Part shown: one piece after another, positions 17,997 through 26,964 of the stretch
Layout of the letters: the number at the start of each line of letters is the position of its first letter
Numbering within the stretch: the stretch's first letter is position 1
Assembly (NCBI RefSeq): GCF_000383615.1
Contig: NZ_KB911592.1
Location: 62,001 to 126,000 of the forward strand
Direction: 5' to 3'
Origin: Streptomyces canus 299MFChir4.1
Lineage (GTDB): Bacteria; Actinomycetota; Actinomycetes; Streptomycetales; Streptomycetaceae
Length of the DNA: 64,000 nucleotides
Notes under the pieces: generated by a model
What the model saw: only the letters and a program-made list of their open reading frames with translations
Told to the model about the DNA's origin: nothing
The model's database searches: none
Made by a program: the position numbers and the translations under genes

Positions 17997-19153
17997 GACA
18001 CAGTGGTGGCGGGCGGGGTCCACCGTTGGGTGCGTCGCAGGGTGCCGCCGACCCCGAAGTCCTTCTTCAGTTGTTCGGGGACGGCGTAGTGCATGACGCG
18101 TCCGCGGGTGAGGGAGGACAGCTCGAAGACGCTGGTGAGGTGGCCGAGGCGGTCCAGCGCCCAGGCTCCGAGGGGAGAGCGGTCCTCGATGGTCTCCAGC
18201 ACGCCCAGCAGGTGGGGCACGGTCTTGACGACGGTGTCCCATGGGGTACGGGGGACCTGCAGCCAGTCGGCGCACGTGTCGCCGATCAGGTAGCGGATCA
18301 GGGCGGAGACGATGGGGTCGAAGAGGGTGCCGGGCACGACCTCCTCGTAGAGGTCGATGAGTTGCCGGGTCAGGTGGGCGCCTTCTTCGGAGGGGCCCAT
18401 GTGTCGGACCATGTACAGGTCGAGGAACCGCCGGGCCTCTTCCAGGGTCTTGGGGGCGGCGTCCTGGTCGATGCCGAGGATCGCGCCGACCACGCGCCAG
18501 GCGTAGAAGTACGCTTCGGCTCCCTCGACGCTCATGTGGATGCCGAGCCGGTGCAGGCTGTCCAGGACCAGGAGGGAGAAGAACATCTGCCCGCCGATCA
18601 TGTCCTCCTGACAGATCGGCGTCCCCATCGCGGCGGTGTCCCAGCGGTCCTCCCGTTTGAGGTGGTGGCGGATGGAGGCGTGCAGCAGGCGCACTTTCTG
18701 GGCGGCGGGGATGAACCGGCTTCCCGCCTCGAAGGCGTCGGGCTGCATGAGGTAGACGGTGAACTGGCCGGTCTCCGCCATCCGCTTGGACGGGTAGCTC
18801 AGCCCGTGGGTGGCCGACAGCAGCTTCGCGACGTGCGGGACGACATAGCAGGCGGGCATGGAGGCGAAGGACAGCGCGGTGGAGATGTGCACGTTGTTGT
18901 CGATGAAGAACAGGCGGGCCTTCTCCATCTCGCCCCAGTCCACCCAGGCCGGTGGCACGCTGGTGGCCTGGAGGTACTCGCGTGCGACGTCGGGAAGTCC
19001 GTCCGGCAGGGGGGCGCCGGCGGTGGAGACGTAGCGCATCAGGGTGTTGAACCTGCCCACTTCCCCGCGCTCGAACAGTTCGGCGACGACGGCGTCGGCG
19101 AGGTCGTCACCGGCCTGCCGCAGGGCGTCCATCGAAGCCTCGGTGCCGGTCAT
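17993..19153 (-). CDS. MpaB/Lcp-type oxygenase (DUF2236)
   Basis: 386 residues from ATG 19153, chosen because AAGGAG lies eight bases upstream; the frame is open further up to 19228. The family contains rubber oxygenase Lcp and MpaB, haem-dependent enzymes that cut carbon-carbon double bonds in polyprenyl chains. Typical features seen are RLLHASIRHHLKRED (the His/Arg motif), TPICQEDMIGGQMFFSLLVL and GDTCADWLQVPRTPWD. No signal peptide is evident, so it should be cytosolic or membrane associated. It lies 101 bases downstream of a polyprenyl diphosphate synthase gene, which fits a prenyl-derived substrate. Confidence 0.82.
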   Translation of the reverse strand: MTGTEASMDALRQAGDDLADAVVAELFERGEVGRFNTLMRYVSTAGAPLPDGLPDVAREYLQATSVPPAWVDWGEMEKARLFFIDNNVHISTALSFASMPACYVVPHVAKLLSATHGLSYPSKRMAETGQFTVYLMQPDAFEAGSRFIPAAQKVRLLHASIRHHLKREDRWDTAAMGTPICQEDMIGGQMFFSLLVLDSLHRLGIHMSVEGAEAYFYAWRVVGAILGIDQDAAPKTLEEARRFLDLYMVRHMGPSEEGAHLTRQLIDLYEEVVPGTLFDPIVSALIRYLIGDTCADWLQVPRTPWDTVVKTVPHLLGVLETIEDRSPLGAWALDRLGHLTSVFELSSLTRGRVMHYAVPEQLKKDFGVGGTLRRTQRWTPPATTVS

Positions 19154-19254
19154 GGCGGAACTCCTTGTATAGGCGGGATTCTTGCGAGGCGGGACTCTTG
19201 CGAGACGGGAGCGTCCGCCGGGGAGCACGGACTGCGGCGCCCCGATGCGAGGGG

Positions 19255-20307
19255 TCAGGACCGGCGGACCGCCGCGGTGTGTGCCAGCGCGGTCAGGGCA
19301 GCGACAGCGTGCGCGCTAACGTCGAGCTCGTGCAGTGCGCCTAGAGCCGTCTCGACCCGCGCGGTGATCATGTCCTCGATGCGGTCGGGCGTCTTCAGTC
19401 GGCGCATCAGCTCCCGGACCGCGTCCAGACCGTCGGTGTCCAGGTCACGTCGGCCGAGCAGGGCGCGCAACTGCTCCCGCTCGCCCTCACCGGCAAGACG
19501 CCAGGTCTCCGACAACAGGGCGGTGGGTCGATGGCCTGACACGTCGTCGGCGTTGGCCTTGCCGGTCTGTTCCGGATCGCCGAACAGGCCGAGCAGGTCG
19601 TCCCGCAGCTGGAACGCCTCGCCCAGCGGCAGCCCGTAGGCGGAGTAGCCCTCACGTAGCCGCTCTCCGGCCCCGGCCAGCGTGCCGCCGATCAACAGGG
19701 GTTGTTCGACCGTGTACTTGGCGGTCTTGTACCGGATCACCTTCAGCGACATCGCGGTGTCCGGATCGATGCCGGTGCGCAGGATCTCCAGGCACTCCCC
19801 CGCGATCAGTTCCCGGGCCAGCATCGACCACAGAGGCCGAGCCCGGGCCAGATACGCCGCGGGCAGACCACTGGTGGCGAACATCTGCCCGGCCAGCGAC
19901 ATCAACAGGTCCCCGACCAGCATCGCCAGCGACCGGGCCGCGGAGACCGCACCCGGCCGACGACGAACCGCCCCGCGCAGCGCGACATGCGCCGTGGGCC
20001 GGCCGCGCCGCAACGGGCTCTCGTCGATGAGATCGTCGTGCACGACCGCTGCGGCATGCACCAGCTCCATGGAGGCCGCCGCCCGCACCAGCGCGTCACT
20101 GTCCGGCTGCCCTGCCGCACGCCAGCCCCAGTAGCAGAACGCCGCCCGCAGCCGTTTGCCGTCCGCGACCGTCGCCTCCAGTTGCCAGGCCACCGGCTCC
20201 AGGGCAGGGTCGATCGCCGCCAACTGGTCGGCTTCCCGTGCGACAAAGACGCGCAGCACGTCGTCGACACGGCTCTTGAACGCGGTTGGCTCCCATCGCT
20301 CAGTCAT
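19255..20307 (-). CDS. Polyprenyl (geranylgeranyl-type) diphosphate synthase
   Basis: 350 residues from ATG 20307. Trans-prenyltransferase fold with the first Asp-rich motif HDDLIDESPLRRGRPT, the second FQLRDDLLGLFGDPEQTGK, KRLRAAFCYWGW near the N-terminus and YKTAKYTVEQPLLIGG in the middle. It condenses isopentenyl diphosphate with an allylic primer. Chain length cannot be read safely from sequence alone. The start overlaps the stop of the small upstream gene by eight bases, so translation is probably coupled. The downstream neighbour is an MpaB-type oxygenase. Confidence 0.92.
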   Translation of the reverse strand: MTERWEPTAFKSRVDDVLRVFVAREADQLAAIDPALEPVAWQLEATVADGKRLRAAFCYWGWRAAGQPDSDALVRAAASMELVHAAAVVHDDLIDESPLRRGRPTAHVALRGAVRRRPGAVSAARSLAMLVGDLLMSLAGQMFATSGLPAAYLARARPLWSMLARELIAGECLEILRTGIDPDTAMSLKVIRYKTAKYTVEQPLLIGGTLAGAGERLREGYSAYGLPLGEAFQLRDDLLGLFGDPEQTGKANADDVSGHRPTALLSETWRLAGEGEREQLRALLGRRDLDTDGLDAVRELMRRLKTPDRIEDMITARVETALGALHELDVSAHAVAALTALAHTAAVRRS

Positions 20308-20578
20308 CACCAAGGGCCCGCCGGGACAGGGCATGCCGGGCGAGGATCTCCAGGTGGGCCGGGGGGACGGTGGCGTACCGATCCAGCGCGATACGGCCGC
20401 GTGCCATCAGGTCCTGCTCGGCTTCCGCGGCCAGATCCGCGACATCCGAGCGGCGCAGCAGCCCCCGCATCGTCCCCAGAGCCGACCCGAGCGTGCTCAT
20501 CGCCAGATCGGCCACTCCGGCCACCAGCAGCACCGCCTGCTCGTCCAGGCCCTCACGGCCACCCGCTCCCTGCACCAC
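20300..20578 (-). CDS. Small conserved protein coupled to the prenyl synthase
   Basis: 92 residues if started at GTG 20578, which has GGAAGGGGGA about six bases upstream; GTG 20602 in frame would give 100. The sequence has a hydrophobic start (DEQAVLLVAGVADLAMSTL) and an Arg-rich amphipathic half (RGLLRRSDVADLAAEAEQDL, TVPPAHLEILARHALSRR). No domain is recognised. Its 3' end overlaps the prenyl synthase start (ATGACTGA), indicating that the two proteins are made together; it may be an accessory subunit or membrane adaptor. Confidence 0.6.
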   Translation of the reverse strand: MVQGAGGREGLDEQAVLLVAGVADLAMSTLGSALGTMRGLLRRSDVADLAAEAEQDLMARGRIALDRYATVPPAHLEILARHALSRRALGDD

Positions 20579-20823
20579 GCCCGTCCCCCTTCCGTCCAGC
20601 ACGTCCGAGCGGCGCCGGTCACACGCCGTCCGACCCAGAATCGCGCCGCACCGGGGACATGAAGGGAAGAACTCACGATCGAGTGATCACATCGCACACC
20701 CGGACGAGATCTGCTGGTGAGCCGCGCACCGGGCTCCATGACGGCCGCTCGCGACGAACAAGCAAGCGGCAGGCAGACGGGTTTGCATCACAGATGCCAT
20801 CGCGGCGGCAGCAGCGCTGTGGA

Positions 20824-20940
20824 CGGCGTGGCGCCGGTGAAGATCTTCGTGATGGGCGTCGACGAGTGGCGCGACGAGCAGGAGTGGCCGCTGCCCGACA
20901 CGAGGTGGACCGACTTCCACCTCACCAGCGCCCGCCCCGC
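20824..20940 (+). pseudogene. CocE/NonD-family hydrolase fragment
   Basis: The plus frame here encodes APVKIFVMGVDEWRDEQEW followed by PLPDTRWTDFHLTS. This matches the hinge of CocE/NonD alpha/beta hydrolases, where the core ends and the jelly-roll domain begins. Only about 35 residues remain, with no catalytic serine. The flanks (20579-20823 and 20941-21060) hold no other supported gene. Confidence 0.55.
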
Positions 20941-21060
20941 CAACCACCCGGCACCATCACGAACCCCATGCGTACGCTCCATGACGGCACGTCACGGCTG
21001 ATCCGGGCCACACGCCCCGGCCTGGGGTGAGCCATGTCGCATCAGAGCGAGCGGGACTTG

Positions 21061-21080
21061 CTATGCAACGAGTTGCATAG
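21061..21080. promoter_or_regulatory. PadR operator (palindrome)
   Basis: CTATGCAAC and its exact complement GTTGCATAG are separated by two bases. Core ATGCAA/TTGCAT arms of this kind are typical of PadR-family binding sites. The site lies 14 bases upstream of the PadR start, and a TTGCTA hexamer at 21058-21063 overlaps its left arm, so binding would block the gene's own promoter. Confidence 0.7.
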
Positions 21081-21093
21081 CACGATCGTCGGC

Positions 21094-21669
21094 ATGGCGC
21101 TCGAACACGCGATCCTGGTGTCGCTTCTGGAGAAACCGGCGTCCGGCTATGAGCTGGCCCGGCGTTTCGAGCGGTCCATCGGCTACTTCTGGACCGCGAC
21201 CCACCAGCAGATCTACCGCGTGCTCAAGCGCATGGAGAACGACGGCTGGGTCGACGCCCGCGACGTCCCGCAGCACGGACGGCCGGACAAGAAGGAGTAC
21301 TCCGTCGCCGACCTCGGCCGGGCCGCGCTGTCCTCGTGGCTGCACGATCCGATCGAGCCGGAGAGTGTCCGCCACGATCTGGCGGTGAAGATCCGCGGTG
21401 CCGCCTTCGACGACCCGGCCGCCCTGATCCAAGAGGTGGAACGTCACCGGCAGGCGCACCGCGACCGGCTGGCGCACTACCTCGCGGGTGAGGAGCGCGA
21501 CTTCACAGGGCCCGAGGCCAACGCGGCCCCGCCGGACGCGCCGCTCGACGCGGAACGCGAACTCCAGCACGTCGTCCTGCGCGGCGGCATCGCCTACGAG
21601 CGGATGATGATCGGCTGGCTGGACGATGTGCTCGCCACGCTGGCCCGCTTCGGCCCGGCCGAGCACTGA
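21094..21669 (+). CDS. PadR-family transcriptional regulator
   Basis: 191 residues from ATG 21094. An in-frame ATG at 21034 would translate straight through the palindromic operator, so the later start is preferred. Winged helix at the N-terminus: ALEHAILVSLLEKPASGYEL, FWTATHQQIYRVLKRMEND and the wing GRPDKKEYSVADLGRAAL. The C-terminal half (about 95-185) is the long helical Vir-type dimerisation region, with VERHRQAHRDRLAHYL. No Shine-Dalgarno sequence is obvious. The acyl-CoA dehydrogenase gene follows 98 bases downstream on the same strand and is the likely target, possibly sensing an acyl or phenolic ligand. Confidence 0.92.
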   Translation: MALEHAILVSLLEKPASGYELARRFERSIGYFWTATHQQIYRVLKRMENDGWVDARDVPQHGRPDKKEYSVADLGRAALSSWLHDPIEPESVRHDLAVKIRGAAFDDPAALIQEVERHRQAHRDRLAHYLAGEERDFTGPEANAAPPDAPLDAERELQHVVLRGGIAYERMMIGWLDDVLATLARFGPAEH

Positions 21670-21767
21670 CCATCGCACAAGTCGCCCATCGCTCGGCTCC
21701 CGCCTCCCCCGGTCTCCGGACTTTCTCCCTTTCTCACCTACCGTCCCCCTCAAAGAGGTTCCTCACC

Positions 21768-23492
21768 ATGGCTGACCAACTCCTCTTCAACCCACGCACC
21801 TACGACCCCGCGCACTTCGATCCCGAGACGCGCCGCCTGCTGCGTGCCACCGTCGACTGGTTCGAGGAGCGTGGGAAGCGGCAGCTCATCGAGGACTACC
21901 GCACGCGCGCCTGGCTCGGTGACTTCCTCGCCTTCGCCGCGAAGGAGAACCTGTTCGCCACCTTCCTGACGCCCTCCTCCGCCGCCGGGGAGGGCGAGGC
22001 GGACAAGCGGTGGGACACCGCCCGCATCGCCGCGCTCAACGAGATCCTCGGCTTCTACGGCCTGGACTACTGGTACGCCTGGCAGGTGACCATCCTCGGC
22101 CTCGGCCCGGTCTGGCAGAGCGACAACGCCGCCGCCCGTGACCGCGCCGCCCAACTCCTCGCCCAGGGTGAGGTGTTCGCCTTCGGCCTGTCCGAGAAGA
22201 CGCACGGCGCCGACATCTACTCCACCGACATGCTGCTGGAGCCGGACGGCGAGGGCGGCTTCCGTGCCACCGGCTCCAAGTACTACATAGGCAACGGCAA
22301 CGCCGCCGGGCTCGTCTCCGTCTTCGGGCGCCGCAGCGACGTCGAGGGCCCCGACGGCTACGTGTTCTTCGCCGCCGACAGCCGTCACCCGGCCTACCAC
22401 CTGGTGAAGAACGTCGTCGACTCGTCCAAGTTCGTCAGCGAGTTCCGCCTGGAGGACTACCCCGTGCGGGCCGCGGACGTCCTGCACACCGGCCGCGCCG
22501 CCTTCGACGCCGCCCTCAACACCGTCAACGTCGGCAAGTTCAACCTGTGCACCGCCTCGATCGGCATCTGCGAACACGCCATGTACGAGGCCGTCACCCA
22601 CGCCCACAACCGCGTCCTCTACGGCCGTCCCGTCACCGCCTTCCCGCACGTGCGGCGCGAGCTGACCGACGCCTACGTCAGGCTCGTCGGGATGAAGCTG
22701 TTCAGCGACCGTGCCGTGGACTACTTCCGCTGCGCCGGTCCCGACGACCGCCGCTACCTGCTCTTCAACCCGATGACGAAGATGAAGGTGACCACGGAGG
22801 GCGAGAAGGTCATCGACCTGATGTGGGACGTCATCGCCGCCAAGGGCTTCGAGAAGGACAACTACTTCGCGCAGGCGGCCGTGGAGATCCGCGGACTGCC
22901 GAAGCTGGAGGGCACGGTCCACGTCAACCTGGCGCTGATCCTGAAGTTCATGCGCAGCCACCTCCTGGACCCGGCCGACTACCCCGCCGTACCGACCCGC
23001 CTCGACGCCGCCGACGACACCTTCCTGTTCCGGCAGGGACCGGCCCGCGGCCTCGGCTCGGTCCGCTTCCACGACTGGCGGCCCGCCTTCGAGTCGTACG
23101 CGCACCTGCCCAACGTCGCTCGCCTGCGCGAACAGGCCGACGCCCTGTGCGAGTTCGTCGCCACCGCGGCCCCCGACGCCGAACAGAGCCGCGACCTCGA
23201 CCTCCTCCTCGCCGTCGGCCAGCTCTTCGCCCTCGTCGTCCACGCACAGCTCGTCCTGGAACAGTCCCGCCTCACCGGCCTCGACGAGGACGTGCTCGAC
23301 GAGCTCTTCGCCGTCCTCGTACGGGACTTCTCCGCCCACGCCGTAGAACTGCACGGCAAGGACTCGGCGACCCCACAGCAGCAGGAGTGGGCGCTGGGCG
23401 CGGTCCGGCGGCCCGTCGTCGACCCGGCACGCACCGAGCGGGTCTGGCAGCGGGTAGAGGCGCTGTCCGGCGCGTACGAGATGGCCCTGTAG
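21768..23492 (+). CDS. Acyl-CoA dehydrogenase
   Basis: 574 residues from ATG 21768 (AGAGG upstream). FAD-dependent alpha,beta-dehydrogenation of an acyl-CoA. Visible family regions are AFGLSEKTHGADIYSTD, GFRATGSKYYIGNGNAAGLV, FNLCTASIGICEHAMYEAVT and NRVLYGRPVTAFPHVRREL. The protein is longer than standard 380-residue enzymes: a C-terminal helical extension of about 150 residues follows the dehydrogenase core. Chain-length preference is unknown. It lies directly after PadR and is followed by a terminator, so the unit is padR-dehydrogenase. Confidence 0.92.
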   Translation: MADQLLFNPRTYDPAHFDPETRRLLRATVDWFEERGKRQLIEDYRTRAWLGDFLAFAAKENLFATFLTPSSAAGEGEADKRWDTARIAALNEILGFYGLDYWYAWQVTILGLGPVWQSDNAAARDRAAQLLAQGEVFAFGLSEKTHGADIYSTDMLLEPDGEGGFRATGSKYYIGNGNAAGLVSVFGRRSDVEGPDGYVFFAADSRHPAYHLVKNVVDSSKFVSEFRLEDYPVRAADVLHTGRAAFDAALNTVNVGKFNLCTASIGICEHAMYEAVTHAHNRVLYGRPVTAFPHVRRELTDAYVRLVGMKLFSDRAVDYFRCAGPDDRRYLLFNPMTKMKVTTEGEKVIDLMWDVIAAKGFEKDNYFAQAAVEIRGLPKLEGTVHVNLALILKFMRSHLLDPADYPAVPTRLDAADDTFLFRQGPARGLGSVRFHDWRPAFESYAHLPNVARLREQADALCEFVATAAPDAEQSRDLDLLLAVGQLFALVVHAQLVLEQSRLTGLDEDVLDELFAVLVRDFSAHAVELHGKDSATPQQQEWALGAVRRPVVDPARTERVWQRVEALSGAYEMAL

Positions 23493-23516
23493 GCACGTCA
23501 CGCCGTACCCCTCACC

Positions 23517-23550
23517 GGTGGTGGCCGAGCCGCACGGCCCGGCCACCACC
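23517..23550. terminator. Bidirectional terminator hairpin
   Basis: GGTGGTGGCCG (23517-23527) and its exact complement CGGCCACCACC (23540-23550) form an 11-bp stem around a 12-base loop. It lies 24 bases after the dehydrogenase stop and just past the end of the convergent oxidoreductase remnant. Confidence 0.7.
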
Positions 23551-23569
23551 TCCCGGATCCCCTGACGCC

Positions 23570-24712
23570 CTATCCGTACAACCGGTCGAACCGGAACGGT
23601 CGCAGTGCTTGCGGGCGGGTGCCGGTGCGGACGTACTCCGCGAGTTCGTGGCCGGCGGCCGGGCCGAGGGTGATACCGAGCATGCCGTGGCCGGTCGCCG
23701 CGTAGGCGTTGTCGTGTCCCGGGACGCGGTCGATGACGGGAAGGCCGTCGGGGAGGAAGGGGCGCCCGCCCACCCAGGGATCGCGGATCAGGGTGACCAG
23801 GTCGTCGGGGTCGTCGAACCAGTTGCCCAGGTAGTGCCGGCTGGCGAGCGCCACGGCGACGATCCGGCGCCAGTCGAGCCGGTTGTTGCTGCCGCTGAGT
23901 TCCATCGTGCCGCCGATGCGCGTGGTGGCGCCGATGGGTGAGGCGACGGCCCGGCGTTCGCCGAAGTAGAGGGTGTGGCGGGGCGCCGGGTCCAGGTCGA
24001 CCGAGAAGCTGTAGCCCTTGCCCGCCTGGAGCGGCAGCCGTCGGCCGAGGAGGCGGAGCAGGGCCGGGGAACGCATGCCGGCCGCGATGACGACGGCTTG
24101 ACAGGGGATCTCGCCCTGGCTGGTGCGCAGTGCCGTCACCCGCCCTCCAGCCGTGCGGAATCCGGTGATCCGCGTGTGCTCGTGGACCTTCACCCCCGAT
24201 GCGGCCAGCGCCTGTCCGAGCCCGCGGGCGAACGCCTCCGGATCGACCACGCCCTCCCCCTCGACGAGATACGCGGCGCGCACCCCGGGGGCAAGCGCGT
24301 CGTCCAGCAGGCGCGCCTCGTCGCCGATGGTCACGTCCTCGGGCAGCCGGTAGTGGCCGTCGGCCATGTCCCGTTGGACGGCGAGGTGACGGCGGGCCTC
24401 GGCCGCCGACAGAAAGGCGTGCACCATGCCGGGGCGGGTCAGTGTCGTCCGTACGCCCGCCTCGCGCAGCTCGTCGAACCGGTCGAAGGTGTCCCGGTTG
24501 AGCTCGGCGATCGCCGTGTACCCGCGCCGGAACGCGGCCGGTGTGCTGCTGCGCCAGAATCGCCACAGCCACCGTACGAACGCCGGGTCCGGCAGGGGCC
24601 GTAGATACAACGGCGAGTCGGGGCGGCCCAGCGAGCGCAGCGCGTAGCGCACCACGCCCGGTGCCGGGACGGGCGTGGTCGCCTCCGAGGAGGGCCTTCT
24701 CGACGCACTGAG
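23570..24712 (-). pseudogene. D-amino-acid dehydrogenase-like FAD oxidoreductase, 5'-truncated
   Basis: The frame encodes a DadA-like DAO-superfamily protein from VPAPGVVRYALRSLGRPDSP onwards: GVVDPEAFARGLGQAL, QAVVIAAGMRSPALLRLLG, LQAGKGYSFSVDLD and the C-terminal DNAYAATGHGMLGITLGPAA. In intact enzymes some 45-60 residues precede this, with the GxGxxG FAD-binding motif. Here a stop at 24713-24715 closes the frame just upstream, so the dinucleotide-binding motif cannot be translated. The ATG/GTG at 24655 would give 361 residues but no FAD site. I therefore call it a headless pseudogene despite the long open frame. Confidence 0.7.
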
Positions 24713-25090
24713 TCACCAGGGCACGGTGGGTCTCCGTCTTGGGGCGGTTCGGTGATCTCGGCGGGGCCGTCGGTCCGCGAGCGGCCGGGACCGTCTCCGT
24801 GACCCGCGAACTCAGCGCGTCCCACTGATCGGTGGGAGATGGCCGAGTTCGGCGTCAAGGACCGCGCACTGGACCTCGGCCCCGAGGAGCTGCGGAGTTC
24901 CTGGGAGGACTACCTCCCTGCAAGGAAGCAGAGCGTGTCCGCTCGCTCATCCGGGAGGTGCTTGTACACTCCGCGACGCCGCCGAAGAACGTGTGGAACC
25001 CGAACCGGGTCGAGATCGCCTGGAAGTGATCAATTCGCCAGAAAGGGCTGTCAGGCTGTACAAGTCACCCAACAATCCTTGGGGGATGCG
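24713..25090. other. Intergenic stretch with possible gene relics
   Basis: No intact gene. Two overlapping plus frames look protein-like: from 24839 MAEFGVKDRALDLGPEELRS and, in another frame ending at 25029, VRSLIREVLVH and KNVWNPNRVEIAWK. Together they could be a frameshifted relic of an unrecognised gene. The promoter of the 25091 gene lies to the right. Confidence 0.3.
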
Positions 25091-25603
25091 ATGCTGCGGG
25101 GAACTCACGCAAGACTCATCTCGGTAGTCACCTTTGTGGCCACTTGGGCACTGACGCTCTGGGCCCTTGTGTACATCCACGACCATGTGCACGATCCAAT
25201 GCCGGTCGCGATCCGGGGCAGCGCAGCAGCGGCGGCCTTCTTGTGGGACCTCGTCCAGAGGACCAGCGGCTTGATCCTGGTCCCGTTCGCGGTTGCCGCG
25301 CCGAAGATCCCCAGGAAAGTCACCTACCTCTCCCTCATCGCTTTCCTGTTCCTTCTGGGCTCCGTCTTCATGAAGTCGAACCCTGTGGTGGGCTGGTGGG
25401 CTCTCAGCGTCGCCACTGTCTTGGTGGGCGTTGCCATCACCGTCGTGCTCTTTGCCGCGTTGGCCAAGGACCCGGAGCGGGGCGAGCGCGCTCACGGTGT
25501 GTTCAGGACCATGGGCGGGCCGCCCGACACTCCTGGGCCCGGAGCCGAGACGTCGCCCGATTCAGCACCCGCTTCACCGGACGAAGCGCCTGGGACTGCC
25601 TGA
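25091..25603 (+). CDS. Four-helix membrane protein of unknown function
   Basis: 170 residues from ATG 25091, with TTGGGGGATG upstream. Hydrophobic helices at about 10-32, 50-75, 85-105 and 110-135 (LISVVTFVATWALTLWALVY; GLILVPFAVAAP; YLSLIAFLFLLGSVF; WWALSVATVLVGVAITVVL), then a cytoplasmic Pro/Ala/Asp-rich tail (PDTPGPGAETSPDSAPASP). No family is recognised. Codon use is less GC-extreme than that of its neighbours, which hints at separate origin. Single-gene unit. Confidence 0.65.
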   Translation: MLRGTHARLISVVTFVATWALTLWALVYIHDHVHDPMPVAIRGSAAAAAFLWDLVQRTSGLILVPFAVAAPKIPRKVTYLSLIAFLFLLGSVFMKSNPVVGWWALSVATVLVGVAITVVLFAALAKDPERGERAHGVFRTMGGPPDTPGPGAETSPDSAPASPDEAPGTA

Positions 25604-25654
25604 CCGGGAAAGGCGGAGCCGTGGCCAACTGCCGCTCCACTTACCAATCCATTG

Positions 25655-25686
25655 CCCGACCGGGCCCCGACCGGGCCCCGACCGGG
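25655..25686. repeat. Three tandem 11-bp units
   Basis: The unit CCCCGACCGGG occurs three times in a row (first copy lacking its first C). Each unit can form a short CCCG/CGGG hairpin. It lies between the convergent membrane-protein gene and the DUF4238 relic, and could act as a weak terminator. Confidence 0.5.
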
Positions 25687-25702
25687 TCGAGGTGCTCCGG
25701 CA

Positions 25703-26460
25703 TTAGGCGGTCTCTGTGAACCCCTCGCGCCGTACGAAGTCCTCGGTGGTCTGCCCGAACTCGGCCTCGATGGACCGGCCCCGAGGCAGTTCAATCCCGG
25801 ACAGCGGGTTGTCATCCGGGGGGTGAAACAGCTCGATGCGCGAGTCCATACGAACCGGTGATTCAGCTCGCGGGCCACCTTGGCCGAAGGAGGGAGATCG
25901 CGCTCCGGCACACCAGGGGGCTCCATGATGATCGCTGCCCGCCTGCCGATGGGCCGAGAATGGCTGCGGCGTCCGCCAGGCCCACGCCACGCCCCTTCGG
26001 CTGGCGCGGACCTGCCATCAGGGTCACGGGGGTGGTCGGACAGGAGGAGGGTCTTGCGCTCGAACCGGCACAGTCCCCACGAGCGATTCATCATCGCGCC
26101 GTACGCGGTCTCCATCGACCGCCCCATTATCCGAATGTGCTCGTTCACGGACAGCTTGGCCTCGTAGCCGGAGACAGTCCATCATCGCCTGCCACAGCGC
26201 ATCGGCTTCCTCGCCCCTGACGGGTTTGTCTGACTGCCCTATGGACGCGCCGCATCTCGGGCTTGCTGCCGGCACCAACCATGATCTTGGTGAGCTGGTC
26301 GAAGATCTGGTTGTTCGCCCGTCGGACAGCCGGAATGCGTGCGTACTGGGCCGCGATCCTCTCCCCGGGGACCTCGCAGTCCGCCATGGGCAGAGGCCAT
26401 GCACGCTCGGCGACCTTGGTGATCACCCTGGCGACCCGGTCGCTGACAGCCCCGGTCGTC
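25703..26460 (-). pseudogene. DUF4238 protein remnant with several frameshifts
   Basis: Pieces of a DUF4238-type protein occur in order in all three minus frames: ARVITKVAERAWPL and ARIPAVRRANNQIFDQLTKI; NEHIRIMGRSMETAYGAMMN with ERKTLLLSDHP; VTLMAGPRQPKGRGVGLADA; AAIIMEPPGVPERDLPPSAK; and DSRIELFHPPDDNPLSGIEL, ending EFGQTTEDFVRREGF and a stop at 25703. At least three frame changes are needed to join them, and the N-terminal HHVVPQ-type motif region is missing. It is dead. The 82-residue gene just upstream on the same strand is intact. Confidence 0.65.
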
Positions 26461-26486
26461 TCGCTGCGGCCGGGGCTGTTCGCGTC

Positions 26487-26735
26487 TCAGCCCTGCTCGC
26501 CGTCCCGGGAGAAGAGAACCTGAGGTTCCCCGATCCAGCGATACGACCAGTCCAGCTCGGCCGTGACCTTCTTGATGCTCCCCTCAGGGAGCTGCTCCGC
26601 GGCTGCCGCCAAGGCCGCTTCGACGGCCGCCTTGTAGGCCCCTCTGACCCGGGCCTCGCCCACAGTGGAGTTGGGGGTCTGGAGGTCGAAGTCGAGTGTG
26701 ATCGTCAGGTGCTTCGGCACGGGGTCCTGCGCCAC
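26487..26735 (-). CDS. Small hypothetical protein (82 aa)
   Basis: GTG 26735 follows AAGGGGAGGG at good spacing. The protein (VAQDPVPKHLTITLDFDLQT, later AAVEAALAAAAEQLPEGSIK and ELDWSYRWIGEPQ) is predicted alpha/beta and soluble. No family is recognised. It lies immediately upstream of the DUF4238 remnant in the same orientation and was probably its operon partner, now orphaned. Confidence 0.6.
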   Translation of the reverse strand: MAQDPVPKHLTITLDFDLQTPNSTVGEARVRGAYKAAVEAALAAAAEQLPEGSIKKVTAELDWSYRWIGEPQVLFSRDGEQG

Positions 26736-26964
26736 GGTCCCTCCCCTTGATGGCGTACAGGATCGTCAGTATCGGCTCGGCACCCGATCACCGCCATCGA
26801 ACGAGCCGAAAACCCTCAAGTGCGTGGTCTCCAAGGCAAGTGTGGTGCGGCACATGCGTTCGACCGCCGTGCGCGCCGCGTCCCGGAAAATCGTCGGCAA
26901 CCTTTTCGCCGTGGGCGGCCACTGACCAGTGCACCATCGGCCCGAGCTTGCGAACGGACAGGTA

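Noticed and set aside
21750..24716. A 988-codon open frame on the minus strand
   Set aside because: It is antisense to the acyl-CoA dehydrogenase and out of frame with the DadA-like remnant. Composition is Gly/Arg/Val-rich noise.
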